Assembly (NCBI GenBank): GCA_965246745.1
Contig: OZ251980.1
Location: forward strand, 744,001 to 808,000
Source of the DNA: JANXMY01 sp965246745
Lineage (GTDB): Bacteria; Armatimonadota; Armatimonadia; Armatimonadales; Capsulimonadaceae
Direction of reading: 5' to 3'
Length of the DNA stretch: 64,000 nt
In this document: piece after piece, positions 26,752-34,563 of the stretch
How positions within the stretch are numbered: position 1 is the first letter of the stretch
Layout of the letters: each line of letters opens with the position of its first letter
Program-made: the position numbers and the translations under genes
Notes under the pieces: generated by a model
Told to the model about the DNA's origin: nothing
Seen by the model: the letters and a program-made list of their open reading frames with translations, nothing else
Databases searched by the model: none

Positions 26752-26759
26752 AACGAACC

Positions 26760-27890
26760 TCACTCCGGCAGCGCCGCTACTGCCCGGTCAATCTCCTCGC
26801 GCGTGTTGTAGAAATGCGGCGAAAACCGCAGATTGCCGCCGCGCACGGCGGCAATCACGGTGTTTTCTTCCAGCGCCTTCAGCACCGCGTCGTTCGGCAG
26901 CGAGCGGTGCCGGAATGTCACCAGCCCCGCCCGGTCTTGGTCGGCGCGGGGCGAGCGGACCTCGTACCCCTTCGCGTCCAGCTTTCCGGCGGCATACGCC
27001 GACAAGGCCAAAACTTCCGCGCTGACCGCCTCGATCCCCACTTCTTCCAGCAGCGACAAGGCGGCATCCAGGCCGACCAGGCCCAGAGCGTTCGGCGAGC
27101 CTTCCTCGTAGCGCTGCACGGTCGGCTTGACCCGAAAATCCAGCGGGTCGAACTTCATCACATCCACCACCGCCCCCGCGCCCATGTTGACCAGCCGCAG
27201 ACGGTCCAATACAGGCGGGGCGACATACAGCCCTCCCGTGCCCGGCGGGGCCAGCAGCCACTTATGCACCCCCGTCACGGCGATGTCAATGCCGAGCGCT
27301 TCGGCGCTCAGCGGCAGCGCCCCGAGGCCCTGTATCACATCGGCCACAAAGATCGCCCCGCGTGCGTGCGCGGCGGCGGCAATCGCGGCCAGGTCGCAGC
27401 GAAAGCCCGTGCCGAACTGCACCCACGACAGGGTCACGACACGGGTGCGGGCGTCCATCACGGCATCAAGATCGTCCGCCGTAAACGTGCCGTCGGCGCG
27501 AGGCGTCACCAGCCGCGTTTCAATGCCCCGGTCCGCCTGCGCGTACCAGGGGTACACGACGCTCGGGTACTCGCAGTCCACGCTGACTACGTTATCGCCG
27601 GGGTCGAGCTTCAGCGCATCGGCCACCAGCGACAGTCCGTGCCCGGTGTTTTTGGTGATTGCGAGATGCGCCGGCGGGACCCCCATCAGCCGGGCCAGCC
27701 GGGTCCGCGCCGACTCAATCGCCGGCATCACGGCATCCATAAAGAACCCCAGCGGCTCGCGGGCCGACCGGGCCACGGCCTCCGACACGGCGGCGACGAC
27801 GCGGGCGGGGGCCGGGCCGACCCCGGCATGATTAAGGTACACCGACTGCGCCGCAACGGCGGCGAATTCTTGGAGGCGAAAATGCTGCAT
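26760..27890 (-). CDS. Class V aminotransferase / cysteine-desulfurase-like PLP enzyme
   Basis: 376 residues of the class V fold: YLNHAGVGPAPARVVAAVSE, AITKNTGHGLSLVADALKL, DCEYPSVVYPW, LSWVQFGTGFRCDLAAI, and the PLP lysine in VTGVHKWLLAPPGTGGLYV. The family contains isopenicillin-N-epimerase-like and selenocysteine-lyase-like enzymes; the substrate is unknown. A frame is open upstream, but the start at 27890 (MQHFRLQEF) follows TATTAT on the minus strand by 6 nt, giving a leaderless mRNA. It is divergent from the BON-like gene. Confidence 0.88.
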   Translation of the reverse strand: MQHFRLQEFAAVAAQSVYLNHAGVGPAPARVVAAVSEAVARSAREPLGFFMDAVMPAIESARTRLARLMGVPPAHLAITKNTGHGLSLVADALKLDPGDNVVSVDCEYPSVVYPWYAQADRGIETRLVTPRADGTFTADDLDAVMDARTRVVTLSWVQFGTGFRCDLAAIAAAAHARGAIFVADVIQGLGALPLSAEALGIDIAVTGVHKWLLAPPGTGGLYVAPPVLDRLRLVNMGAGAVVDVMKFDPLDFRVKPTVQRYEEGSPNALGLVGLDAALSLLEEVGIEAVSAEVLALSAYAAGKLDAKGYEVRSPRADQDRAGLVTFRHRSLPNDAVLKALEENTVIAAVRGGNLRFSPHFYNTREEIDRAVAALPE

Positions 27891-27895
27891 GCTGG

Positions 27896-27902
27896 TATAA
27901 TA
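27896..27902. promoter_or_regulatory. Shared near-symmetric -10 element of two divergent genes
   Basis: GGTATAATACC reads TATAAT on the plus strand (27896-27901, extended -10 TGGTATAAT, serving the gene at 27943) and TATTAT on the minus strand (27902-27897, 6 nt before the ATG at 27890). Confidence 0.6.
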
Positions 27903-27942
27903 CCCAAAAGCTCTAAAGCAAAAATAAAGGAGGGGGACAGCG

Positions 27943-28239
27943 ATGACTCCTGAAGATGCCGAAATCGCCCGCAATGTCCGGCGCGAGCTGAACAAGCGGC
28001 CGATTGACTCGGCCATGATTGACGTTCAGGTAAAAAACGGCAATATCACCCTGGCGGGGCGTATCCAGCACAAGCGCGAAGACAAAGGGGCCAATTTACG
28101 CTCCGAAATAGACATTGTGATGAAAAACATGACCCGCGAGCGGCTGGTACGCGGCTTTTTCGACCAGATGCAGTACGTGATTGACCACGAAGACGACAAC
28201 GAAAAAGAAACCAACAGCCGGGGCCGGATGCGAAGCTGA
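27943..28239 (+). CDS. Small BON-domain-like protein
   Basis: 98 residues. The first 50 follow the BON pattern: IARNVRRELNKRPIDSAMID, VQVKNGNITLAGRIQHKRED. It has no signal peptide, so a cytoplasmic role is likely. The C-terminal third is charged (DHEDDNEKETNSRGRMR) and probably flexible. A strong ribosome site (AGGAGGGGG, 7 nt before ATG) and a strong terminator suggest high expression as a single-gene unit. Confidence 0.75.
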   Translation: MTPEDAEIARNVRRELNKRPIDSAMIDVQVKNGNITLAGRIQHKREDKGANLRSEIDIVMKNMTRERLVRGFFDQMQYVIDHEDDNEKETNSRGRMRS

Positions 28240-28244
28240 AAAAG

Positions 28245-28270
28245 AACCGGCATTTTAATGCCGGTTTTTT
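28245..28270. terminator. Bidirectional intrinsic terminator
   Basis: A 10-bp perfect stem AACCGGCATT / AATGCCGGTT with six T on the plus strand and TTCTTTTTC on the minus strand. It serves the convergent BON-like and rqcH genes. Confidence 0.92.
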
Positions 28271-30005
28271 ATTCCCCATGGATCCCTGCTACGAACAGCG
28301 TTTTCTCGTTCTGATAGACAACCGCGCCGGGCGCACTTTTGCGCGGCTTGCGGACATACTTTTTCAGCGTGTAATCTACGGGAATCAGCGACGAGTGCTT
28401 CGCTTCGCTGCGAGCGGCGACCATCTCGGCGGCCTGCTGCAAGGCGGACGACGAGACCGACGCCGGCTTGTTTTTGGCGCGGATAATGCCGTGGGCCGAC
28501 GCCGCCGTGCGGACATGAAGCCAGATGTCCGACGCCGCCGCGACTTTGGTGGTCAAAAAATCGTTCGAGGCCGCATTCTCCCCCACCAAAATCTCCCAGC
28601 CGTCTACGGTCAAATACCGCTTGATCTTATGCCCCTCAAACTCCGGCGCAGATTGTCGCGGCGCGGCAGGCTCGCCCGGCGGGTTGTTTTGCGCCAGGCT
28701 TGCCCCGAGCGAGACGCGCAGGGCGGCGATCTCGCCCGCCGTCCGCGCCGACCCGGCGGCGTCTTCGGCCAGGCGGAGCCGGACAATCTCGGTTCGCGCC
28801 GTTTCCTGCCGCTCCCGCAGCGTTTCGCGGCTGCCTTCGGCTTTGCGGCTGCGCTTGTAGTACCGCTCGGCGTTCTCGGTCACGGTCAAAGCCGGGTCGA
28901 GCGCAATGGTCCGGTCGGGCGCGTCCCCCGAGGGTGTCGGCGGGGCGTAGTAATCGGGGACCGTCACCGACTCCTGCCCCCCGGCGATCTGGAAGCGGTT
29001 AGCCTGGATCAAATCGCCCGCCTGCCGGTATTCCTCGGCGCGGACGGCATTTTTGAGGCCGCTGTCAATCTCGGACACTTCCCGCTCGCGCAGCTTGCGG
29101 GTCCGGCGCAGGGCGGCCAGCAGCGACTCCTGGGCCTGGTGAAACGCTTCGCGGGCCAGCAGCGAGGTCGCCGCCTGGTCCAGTGCAACGCTGACCGACT
29201 CGCGGGCATGCTGATTGGCCGGCTTGACGGTTTGGAGGGGTACGGGATACGCCCCAAGCAGATGCCCGCCGTCGTCGGTCCACACGCGCGGACTCCAATC
29301 TCCCACCCGCACCACAGTCAAAAGCACGGCCAGCGCCGAATGGAGCGCCTTCGGGGTCAAGTCGCCCGGCACGCGGGCAATCACTTCCGAGGCCAACAGC
29401 GGGCTGACGCCGGACCACTCGGAAACCAGCCAGTCGGCAGCGGCTTCCGGCGGCAGCGCTTCCGTGCCCAGCGCCGCGTCCAGCGGCTTCAGCGGGTCGC
29501 GCCGCCCTCGCTGACGCGGCGGAGGCGTGTATAGGACACCTGGCCCGATCTGCCGCAGGCGGTTCACCGAGCGCCCGATGTTTTTGGCCGCCCCGAGAAT
29601 CATTCCTGCGCCGCTGACGAAGATCAGATTGCTGTGCTTGCCCATGATTTCGGCAATCAGCGTGTACGGCGCACCGTCCACGGCCCTAAAGTGCAGGTGC
29701 AGCACCCGCTCGCCGAAGCCGAGCGGCAGCGAGACGCCGTCGATCCATGCGCCGTCGAGATACCGGCGCAGCGTCGCGCAGAACGCCGGCGGGACCGGCG
29801 GGTTGTCCCGCCGAGCGATGGCAAGGTGAGCGCGGGCATGGGCGGCATCGCACGACAGCAGCAGGGAGTGCTTGTGCCCGGCATGGTACACCCGCAGAAC
29901 AATCTCGGCGGGGTCCGGCTGCGTGATTTTTTCCAGCTTGCCCCCGGCCAAAGCGCTTTCCAGCTCGTCCCGCACGGCCGCCAGCAGCAGCGAATCAAAG
30001 ATCAT
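28269..30005 (-). CDS. rqcH: RqcH/NFACT-family ribosome quality-control protein (Rqc2 homologue)
   Basis: 578 residues with NFACT-N (FDSLLLAAVRDELESALAGG, KHSLLLSCDAAHARAHLA, MGKHSNLIFV), helix-hairpin-helix and coiled-coil middle, and NFACT-R (RYLTVDGWEILVGENAASND, ASDIWLHVRTAASAHGIIR, VDYTLKKYVRKP). The protein binds stalled 50S-peptidyl-tRNA and adds alanine tails. It was formerly named fibronectin-binding protein FbpA; surface exposure is unlikely because there is no signal peptide. TATACT lies 9 nt before the chosen ATG at 30005, and the frame upstream is not conserved-looking. Confidence 0.93.
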   Translation of the reverse strand: MIFDSLLLAAVRDELESALAGGKLEKITQPDPAEIVLRVYHAGHKHSLLLSCDAAHARAHLAIARRDNPPVPPAFCATLRRYLDGAWIDGVSLPLGFGERVLHLHFRAVDGAPYTLIAEIMGKHSNLIFVSGAGMILGAAKNIGRSVNRLRQIGPGVLYTPPPRQRGRRDPLKPLDAALGTEALPPEAAADWLVSEWSGVSPLLASEVIARVPGDLTPKALHSALAVLLTVVRVGDWSPRVWTDDGGHLLGAYPVPLQTVKPANQHARESVSVALDQAATSLLAREAFHQAQESLLAALRRTRKLREREVSEIDSGLKNAVRAEEYRQAGDLIQANRFQIAGGQESVTVPDYYAPPTPSGDAPDRTIALDPALTVTENAERYYKRSRKAEGSRETLRERQETARTEIVRLRLAEDAAGSARTAGEIAALRVSLGASLAQNNPPGEPAAPRQSAPEFEGHKIKRYLTVDGWEILVGENAASNDFLTTKVAAASDIWLHVRTAASAHGIIRAKNKPASVSSSALQQAAEMVAARSEAKHSSLIPVDYTLKKYVRKPRKSAPGAVVYQNEKTLFVAGIHGE

Positions 30006-30079
30006 AACACGCCCAGTATACCCGGCGCGGGCGCATGAAAAATTCCTTCCCGAATTCCTTCCTTCTTTGCCCTGCCGTG

Positions 30080-30109
30080 TTGACAAAACTTTGTGAAAGA
30101 AGCTACAAT
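30080..30109 (+). promoter_or_regulatory. Strong sigma70-type promoter of the structured RNA candidate
   Basis: TTGACA (30080-30085), 18-nt spacer, TACAAT (30104-30109); transcription expected to start near 30116-30117, about 235 nt before the next coding gene. Confidence 0.7.
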
Positions 30110-30116
30110 GATGGCA

Positions 30117-30296
30117 GCATGATGATTTGTTTGGGAGCACATCGGCAGCCGCGCGGGCGGCAGGCGCAAGGGAACGGGCTGCAACACCGGCAGACTCTGC
30201 ATTGTCTGCCCGCCAGACAGCAGCCACACGCCCTTGTGCCCCGCCCGCTTCCGACTGCCGCCGCCTTGCGCCGCGAAGGTTGAAGCGGGTTTTTTG
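30117..30296 (+). ncRNA. Candidate structured non-coding RNA, about 180 nt, rod-like
   Basis: Hand folding gives one long nested stem: 30143-30148 with 30255-30260 (CGGCAG/CTGCCG), 30153-30160 with 30241-30248 (GCGGGCGG/CCGCCCGC), 30163-30172 with 30231-30240 (GGCGCAAGGG/CCCTTGTGCC, one G-U), 30176-30181 with 30220-30225, and 30189-30195 with 30204-30210 (GGCAGAC/GTCTGCC) closing an 8-nt loop. A short hairpin (30271-30288) and six T follow, resembling a terminator. A consensus-like promoter precedes it. No conserved ORF is present. Size and shape recall 6S RNA, but I see no 6S, SRP, RNase P or tmRNA signature, so the class is open. A structured 5' leader of the HNH gene is the alternative. 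Confidence 0.55.
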
Positions 30297-30351
30297 TTTC
30301 TTGGAGCTACTCTCGCAGTCAGACCGGGGAAAGGATAGAGCGACACCGACT

Positions 30352-30918
30352 ATGAGCCATGAAGTTCTTGTCTTAAACAGTGATTACGAGCCGCTGAATG
30401 TCTGCAACCTGCGCCGGGCCGTCGTGCTGCTGTACCTCGGTAAAGCGGACATCCTGCACACCCACGAAGGCGCGGAAAACGCCCCGTCGTTTGTCACCGA
30501 CGAGGGCCAGACGGTCGCCGCGCCGTCGGTGGTCCGCCTGCGCTACCATGTCAAGCGGCCTCTGCCTGATTTAAAGCTGTCCCGGCGGTCCATCTTCGCC
30601 CGCGACAACTACACCTGCCAGTACTGCGGGGTGCAGACGCGGGATTTGACGATTGACCATATCCTGCCCAAGCGGGCCGGGGGCGGGATGCACTGGGACA
30701 ATCTGGTCGCCTGCTGCCGCCGGTGCAATGCAAGGAAAGGCGACAAGCTCTTGTCCGCCTGCGGCATGAAGCTGGCGCGTCCGCCCAAGCGCCCGCGCTA
30801 TGTGCCGTATATCAGCATGACCAAGTACATCAGCGGCACCAAAAACGAAGTCTGGCGCGACTACCTGCCCATCTTCCACGATGTCGGCGGCTCCGACAAC
30901 TACGCCGCCACCGCATAA
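30352..30918 (+). CDS. HNH endonuclease family protein
   Basis: 188 residues. The N-terminal part (EVLVLNSDYEPLNVCNLRRA, VVLLYLGKADIL) is the usual arm of this bacterial HNH subfamily. The nuclease centre reads FARDNYTCQYCG, LTIDHILPKRAGGG, DNLVACCRRCNARKGDKL, giving two CxxC-type zinc pairs, the DH of the beta strand and the N of the HNH motif. The family is widespread as a solitary gene and its physiological substrate is unclear. The start at 30352 matches family starts; ribosome site is weak (AAGGAT). Confidence 0.9.
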   Translation: MSHEVLVLNSDYEPLNVCNLRRAVVLLYLGKADILHTHEGAENAPSFVTDEGQTVAAPSVVRLRYHVKRPLPDLKLSRRSIFARDNYTCQYCGVQTRDLTIDHILPKRAGGGMHWDNLVACCRRCNARKGDKLLSACGMKLARPPKRPRYVPYISMTKYISGTKNEVWRDYLPIFHDVGGSDNYAATA

Positions 30919-30995
30919 TTTTCCCTGCCTGGCGTTCCTCGATTCTTCACGGAAGAACAAGATGATGGCGTTTACGACCAGTACATTAGACAGCC

Positions 30996-31022
30996 CGCCC
31001 CTTAAATTGAGGGGTGGGCTAA
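30996..31022. terminator. Possible hairpin terminator after the HNH gene
   Basis: GCCCGCCCCT / AGGGGTGGGC with a 7-nt loop and one G-T pair, followed by TAAATT rather than a T-run. It marks the border between the GC-rich backbone and the AT-rich island. Confidence 0.45.
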
Positions 31023-31113
31023 ATTGCTGTAATGAGGTTTGTGCAAGGCGCAACTTTTTGACTTGTGAAGGGTCTCGTAAATAAGAGCATAAGGTTTGTG
31101 AGGTTGGAGTAAA

Positions 31114-31820
31114 TTGAAAGTGATAGACAAGCTAGGCGGATGGACAACTATATTCTTGGTAGTAGGAGCGATTTTTACCCTCTTAGGAGCTGTATTTACA
31201 GCGAAAGATCAAACACGCCAAGCCGATGCGCTCAGGACAAAAAGCGATGAGTTAGCAAAAAAAGTGATCAAATAACGTCTAAAAGTGAGGAGATTGCTCA
31301 ATTAGCAAAAATGAATGCTGATCTCACGACCGGAGGAAGCAGCTTTTGTTATGTGCATCTTACACCGTTGACAAATGGCACGGCATCTTTATCTATGGTA
31401 CATCAGGGTAATTCCCCTGTCGTCTACGATGTTTCTATAGAGGTCATTGATCTTTCTGAGCAGCATATGTTTCCTACCCCTAACCAATCTGACAATTTTA
31501 CAGGGTCCCGATACCGCTTCAAAGTCGGAAATGTTGTCAAAGATTGGATGAACCAAGTCAGTAGTATTCCCCTAGTGTCCGAAGGAAACCTGTCCTATTT
31601 GGTGTTGATTGCAACACGGAATGGGCTTTTTAGTGAAGAAATAAAAGGAACCCTACTTAAAAACGGTAAGTGGAAGCTTAATACTCGTGTATATAAACTC
31701 AATGAGGCGAATCAAGAATACACCCTCGTCCATAAAGAGGAGTATTCGAATTCTCATAACCCAGCTATGAAATCAATGACTGTTCCAGCAACTGCGTTCC
31801 CTACTATGCCAAACAAATAG
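31114..31820 (+). pseudogene. AT-rich membrane-anchored protein gene, split by a frameshift at an A7 tract
   Basis: From TTG at 31114 (GGAG 4 nt upstream) the frame encodes one membrane helix (WTTIFLVVGAIFTLLGAVFT) and the start of a coiled coil (RTKSDELAKK), then stops at 31275. One extra A in the A7 run at 31257-31263 changes VIK-stop to SDQITSKSEEIAQLAK and joins directly to the frame of 31311-31820, which encodes a beta-rich, extracytoplasmic-looking domain (SFCYVHLTPL, LSMVHQGNSPVVYDVSIEVI). The restored protein would be about 235 residues. I recognise no family. Low GC and different codon use compared with neighbours suggest recent acquisition. Slippage on the A tract, a real mutation or a sequencing indel are all possible. 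Confidence 0.7.
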
Positions 31821-31909
31821 CCAGTGCTTGTTCAACATACGGTTTTACGACTCTGTCGTATCCGTCATAGTTTTCTCTGCCGCATAGTTTTCTCTGCCGC
31901 GCAGCTTCA
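31821..31909. other. Short gap with a 16-bp direct repeat
   Basis: TAGTTTTCTCTGCCGC occurs twice (about 31868-31899). Read on the minus strand the stretch encodes a hydrophilic tail-like peptide (YDRVVKPYVEQALA), possibly the remnant of a gene end, but it has no start or context and I do not call a gene. Confidence 0.35.
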
Positions 31910-32428
31910 CTAAGCCGCGTGGGAACGGCGCGGCGACGGCGGCCAAACGCCGGGGTCATCAGGCGGCACAGCGGCTGCAGCAGTTGGAACGGAACCAAGT
32001 TTCTCCTGTTGCAACCGTTTTGCACGTCGGTTCCAGAAAAAGCGGCGCGGCCACTCGGCAGCCATGCTTATGACGACGGCCAGCAGCGGCACGGACAAAA
32101 ACCGATACAGCTTTTCATGGTGATAGCCTCTGACCAGAAATTGATGGTTTCTCGGGTCAAGAAGAAACGGCCAAAGATGAGGAACAAGAAGGGTCGCGGC
32201 CAGCACTATCAGCGCGACAGCGCCGCTGAAAACCAAGATTGACGCCGCCGCCGACATCAGGGCCAAGCGGAGAAAAGCGCGGCGCGTGTACGGTTCCGTC
32301 GGCTGGAGTGAAAGAGTCGGAGACTGCCAGGCATACCAGGATGGGGGCGGGCAGCTTTCCCAGCGTTTTGGCCGTCGCAGCCACGCCGTTTCCATTGTCA
32401 GCCCGGCGGCTTCAGAGAAAAAATGCAT
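31910..32428 (-). CDS. Hypothetical inner-membrane protein
   Basis: 172 residues. A Trp/Pro-rich N-terminal 45 residues is followed by a long hydrophobic region (LALMSAAASILVFSGAVALI, VLAATLLVPHLWPFLL) and a second segment (FLSVPLLAVVISMAA), then a basic stretch (WPRRFFWNRRAKRLQQ) and a Pro-rich tail. Two to three membrane helices with the C-terminus probably cytoplasmic. Ribosome site GAGGAAG precedes the ATG at 32428. Not recognised; base composition matches the chromosome, unlike the AT-rich gene beside it. Confidence 0.65.
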   Translation of the reverse strand: MHFFSEAAGLTMETAWLRRPKRWESCPPPSWYAWQSPTLSLQPTEPYTRRAFLRLALMSAAASILVFSGAVALIVLAATLLVPHLWPFLLDPRNHQFLVRGYHHEKLYRFLSVPLLAVVISMAAEWPRRFFWNRRAKRLQQEKLGSVPTAAAAVPPDDPGVWPPSPRRSHAA

Positions 32429-32477
32429 CGGGGCTTCCTCAATGAGCTAACGCGCCCTGCCGCAACCGGCAGGGCTT

Positions 32478-33632
32478 TTATTTCCCGGTCCCGCCTAGCC
32501 GCACCGCAATTCCTGCAAGTGTTTCCAGCGTCCGGTTGATCTCATCTTCGGTTGTCCCGCGCCCGAAAGTTAGCCGCAGGGTGCTTTTGAGGCGGGCTTC
32601 GGACAGGCCCATCGCCGACAAAACATGGCTCGGCTCGATGCTGCCGGACGTGCAGGCGGACCCGGACGACGCCGAAATGCCCGCGCGGTCGAGCGACAGC
32701 AGCAATGTTTCAGCGTCCAAGCCTGGCAGGGAGAAATTGAGGTTGTTCGGCAGGCGCTCGGCGGGGTGGCCGTTCAGGACGGCGCTCGGCAGACGCGCCG
32801 AAAGGCCGGCCCACAGACGGTCACGAAGCGCGGTCAGCCGGGCGGCTTCAGCGTCCCGCTCGGGCAATAAACAACGTACCGCCTCACCAAATCCCGCAAT
32901 CGCGGCGACATTTTCGGTGCCGGAACGCCGCCCCCGCTCCTGCCCGCCGCCGTGCAGCAGCGGCTCGATGGCAAGTCCTGAGCGCACATACAGCGCCCCC
33001 GCGCCTTTCGGGCCGTAGATTTTATGGGCCGAGAGCGTTATCAAATCCGCGCCGAGACTGTTCACGGTTACCGGAAGCTGGCCGAATGTCTGCACGACGT
33101 CGGTGTGCAGCAGCGCCCCGCGCCGATGCACGATCTCGGCGATCTCGGCCAGCGGCTGAATTGTCCCGACTTCGTTGTTCGCGTGCATGACGGAGACCAG
33201 CACGGTTTCATCCGTGAGCACGTCGGCGACCGAGGCCGGGGACACCGTGCCGAACTCATCTACGGGCAGATATGTCACGCGGAAGCCGAGGGTTCCAAGA
33301 AAGCGGGCCGTTTCGGTGACGGCTTCATGCTCAATCTGCGTCGTAATCAAGTGCCGTCCGCGCGATTTATTCGCCAGCATGATACCGATCAGCGCCGCGT
33401 TGTCCGACTCGGTGCCGCCGCTCGTAAACGAAATCTCCCCAAACTGACAGCCCAAAGCCCCGGCCAGCGTGTCGCGGGCGGCATCCAGGGCGCGTTTGGC
33501 CCGCTGCCCGTCGGCATGCAGGCTGCTCGGGTTGCCGAACCCGTCGGCCGTCAAAAACGGCTCCATCGCCGCCTGCGCTTCCGGGCGCAGCGGGGTCGTG
33601 GCGGCATAATCGAGATAAATACGCGGGTGCAT
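32478..33632 (-). CDS. iscS: Cysteine desulfurase (NifS/IscS family)
   Basis: 384 residues. PLP lysine in LITLSAHKIYGPKGAG, substrate histidine in TTQIEHEAV, catalytic cysteine on the mobile loop SSGSACTSGSIEPSH (group I type), HANNEVGTIQ, and GGGQERGRRSGTENV. It removes sulfur from cysteine for Fe-S clusters and thiolation of tRNA. The reading frame extends upstream through a palindromic repeat, but TACAAT sits exactly 6 nt before the ATG at 33632 (minus strand), so a leaderless start there is preferred. No isc/suf partners are adjacent. Confidence 0.95.
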   Translation of the reverse strand: MHPRIYLDYAATTPLRPEAQAAMEPFLTADGFGNPSSLHADGQRAKRALDAARDTLAGALGCQFGEISFTSGGTESDNAALIGIMLANKSRGRHLITTQIEHEAVTETARFLGTLGFRVTYLPVDEFGTVSPASVADVLTDETVLVSVMHANNEVGTIQPLAEIAEIVHRRGALLHTDVVQTFGQLPVTVNSLGADLITLSAHKIYGPKGAGALYVRSGLAIEPLLHGGGQERGRRSGTENVAAIAGFGEAVRCLLPERDAEAARLTALRDRLWAGLSARLPSAVLNGHPAERLPNNLNFSLPGLDAETLLLSLDRAGISASSGSACTSGSIEPSHVLSAMGLSEARLKSTLRLTFGRGTTEDEINRTLETLAGIAVRLGGTGK

Positions 33633-33638
33633 GGGATT

Positions 33639-33644
33639 ATTGTA
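33639..33644 (-). promoter_or_regulatory. -10 box of a likely leaderless promoter for iscS
   Basis: TACAAT on the minus strand, 6 nt before ATG; it lies between the start codon and a family 3 palindrome. Confidence 0.55.
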
Positions 33645-33651
33645 CCCGGAA

Positions 33652-33752
33652 GCCCCCCGCCCCAATTCTGGGGAGCCATATGGACAAGAAGGGCGCAGCA
33701 AGCAGCGCCCCTACGGGTTCTTTTCCGGCTCCCCAGAATTGGGGCGGGGGGG
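33652..33752. repeat. Palindromic repeat family 3, copy B
   Basis: Arms GCCCCCCGCCCCAATTCTGG and CCAGAATTGGGGCGGGGGGG plus inner pair GGGAGCC/GGCTCCC. The centre contains GGGCGCAGCAAGCAGCGCCC, a second hairpin. It touches the hisA stop codon (33753-33755) on one side and the iscS promoter on the other. Confidence 0.92.
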
Positions 33753-34511
33753 CTACTTCCCCTGCTTTGCCGCGTCCGCGTACTTCACCAAAGAGCCGCC
33801 GAAGATGTCCAAAGCGCTGCCGATGGTCAAATCCACTTTGCCGCCGGAAAGCTCGGCGACACGGGCAATGTCGCTTAAACGCCGCGCCCCGCCGGCGTAG
33901 GTGGCCGGCCGAGACACCCAGCCGCCGAGCCGGCGCACCAAATTTTCGTCAATCCCCTCGCAACGGCCCTCGATATCGGCGGCATGGACCAGAAACTCAG
34001 CGCAGTGGTCTTCAAGCCGGGCAAAAAGCGCGGAGTCAAGGCGCGTGCCGGTGACGGTCTGCCAGCGGTTTGTCGCGACATAATACTCCCCGTCGGCCCC
34101 CCGGCGGCAGCTAATATCGACAACAAGGCGGTCTTTGCCGGCGGCGGCCGCCATCGCAGCGAGGCGGGCCGGGGAAAACGCGCCGCCGTCGAATAGAAAC
34201 GACGTGACGATGACGTGGCTCGCCCCGGCGTCAAGCCACAGCCGCGCGTTGTCCGCCGTGACGCCGCCGCCGACTTGCAGGCCGCCGGGGTACGCCGCCA
34301 GCGCCGAGCGGGCCGCATCCTCGCTGCCGGAGCCGAGCATGATCACATGGCCGCCGATTAAGCTGTCGGCTTGGTAGAGCGCCGCAAACTCGGCGGCGGA
34401 GCGGGCCGAAACATGGTTCGTGATTGTCTGCGAAGGATCGTCGGTCAGCGTGCCGCCGACAATCTGGACGACTCGGCCATTTTGGAGGTCAATGCAGGGA
34501 CGAAAGGCCAT
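33753..34511 (-). CDS. hisA: HisA-type isomerase of the eukaryotic (HIS6) class
   Basis: 252 residues. The start MAFRPCIDLQNGRVVQIVGG and later LQVGGGVTADNARLWLDAGA, VIVTSFLFDGG, RLVVDISCRRGADGEYYVAT, LVHAADIEGRCEGIDENLV match the fungal/plant HIS6 type of 1-(5-phosphoribosyl)-5-[(phosphoribosylamino)methylideneamino]imidazole-4-carboxamide isomerase rather than the usual bacterial HisA. It carries out the fourth step of histidine synthesis. It is not in a his operon here. No Shine-Dalgarno sequence is visible before the ATG, and the stop abuts a family 3 repeat. Confidence 0.88.
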   Translation of the reverse strand: MAFRPCIDLQNGRVVQIVGGTLTDDPSQTITNHVSARSAAEFAALYQADSLIGGHVIMLGSGSEDAARSALAAYPGGLQVGGGVTADNARLWLDAGASHVIVTSFLFDGGAFSPARLAAMAAAAGKDRLVVDISCRRGADGEYYVATNRWQTVTGTRLDSALFARLEDHCAEFLVHAADIEGRCEGIDENLVRRLGGWVSRPATYAGGARRLSDIARVAELSGGKVDLTIGSALDIFGGSLVKYADAAKQGK

Positions 34512-34533
34512 GAGGAGGCTTCCAAAGAAAGAA

Positions 34534-34554
34534 CCCGGCACTGAAAGTGCCGGG
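34534..34554 (-). terminator. Intrinsic terminator after glnB
   Basis: Stem CCCGGCACT / AGTGCCGGG with a 3-nt loop; the minus strand continues TTCTTTCTTT. Confidence 0.85.
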
Positions 34555-34563
34555 CGCTGATTG

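Noticed and set aside
30117..30296. Assignment of the structured RNA to 6S, SRP 4.5S, RNase P or tmRNA
   Set aside because: I see no SRP domain IV motif, no RNase P core, no tRNA-like ends and no convincing open central bubble of 6S; only the existence of structure is supported.
31919..32242. Plus-strand ORF of 107 codons
   Set aside because: It is antisense to the membrane-protein gene at 31910-32428, which has a good ribosome site and hydrophobic segments; the plus ORF is basic and low-complexity.
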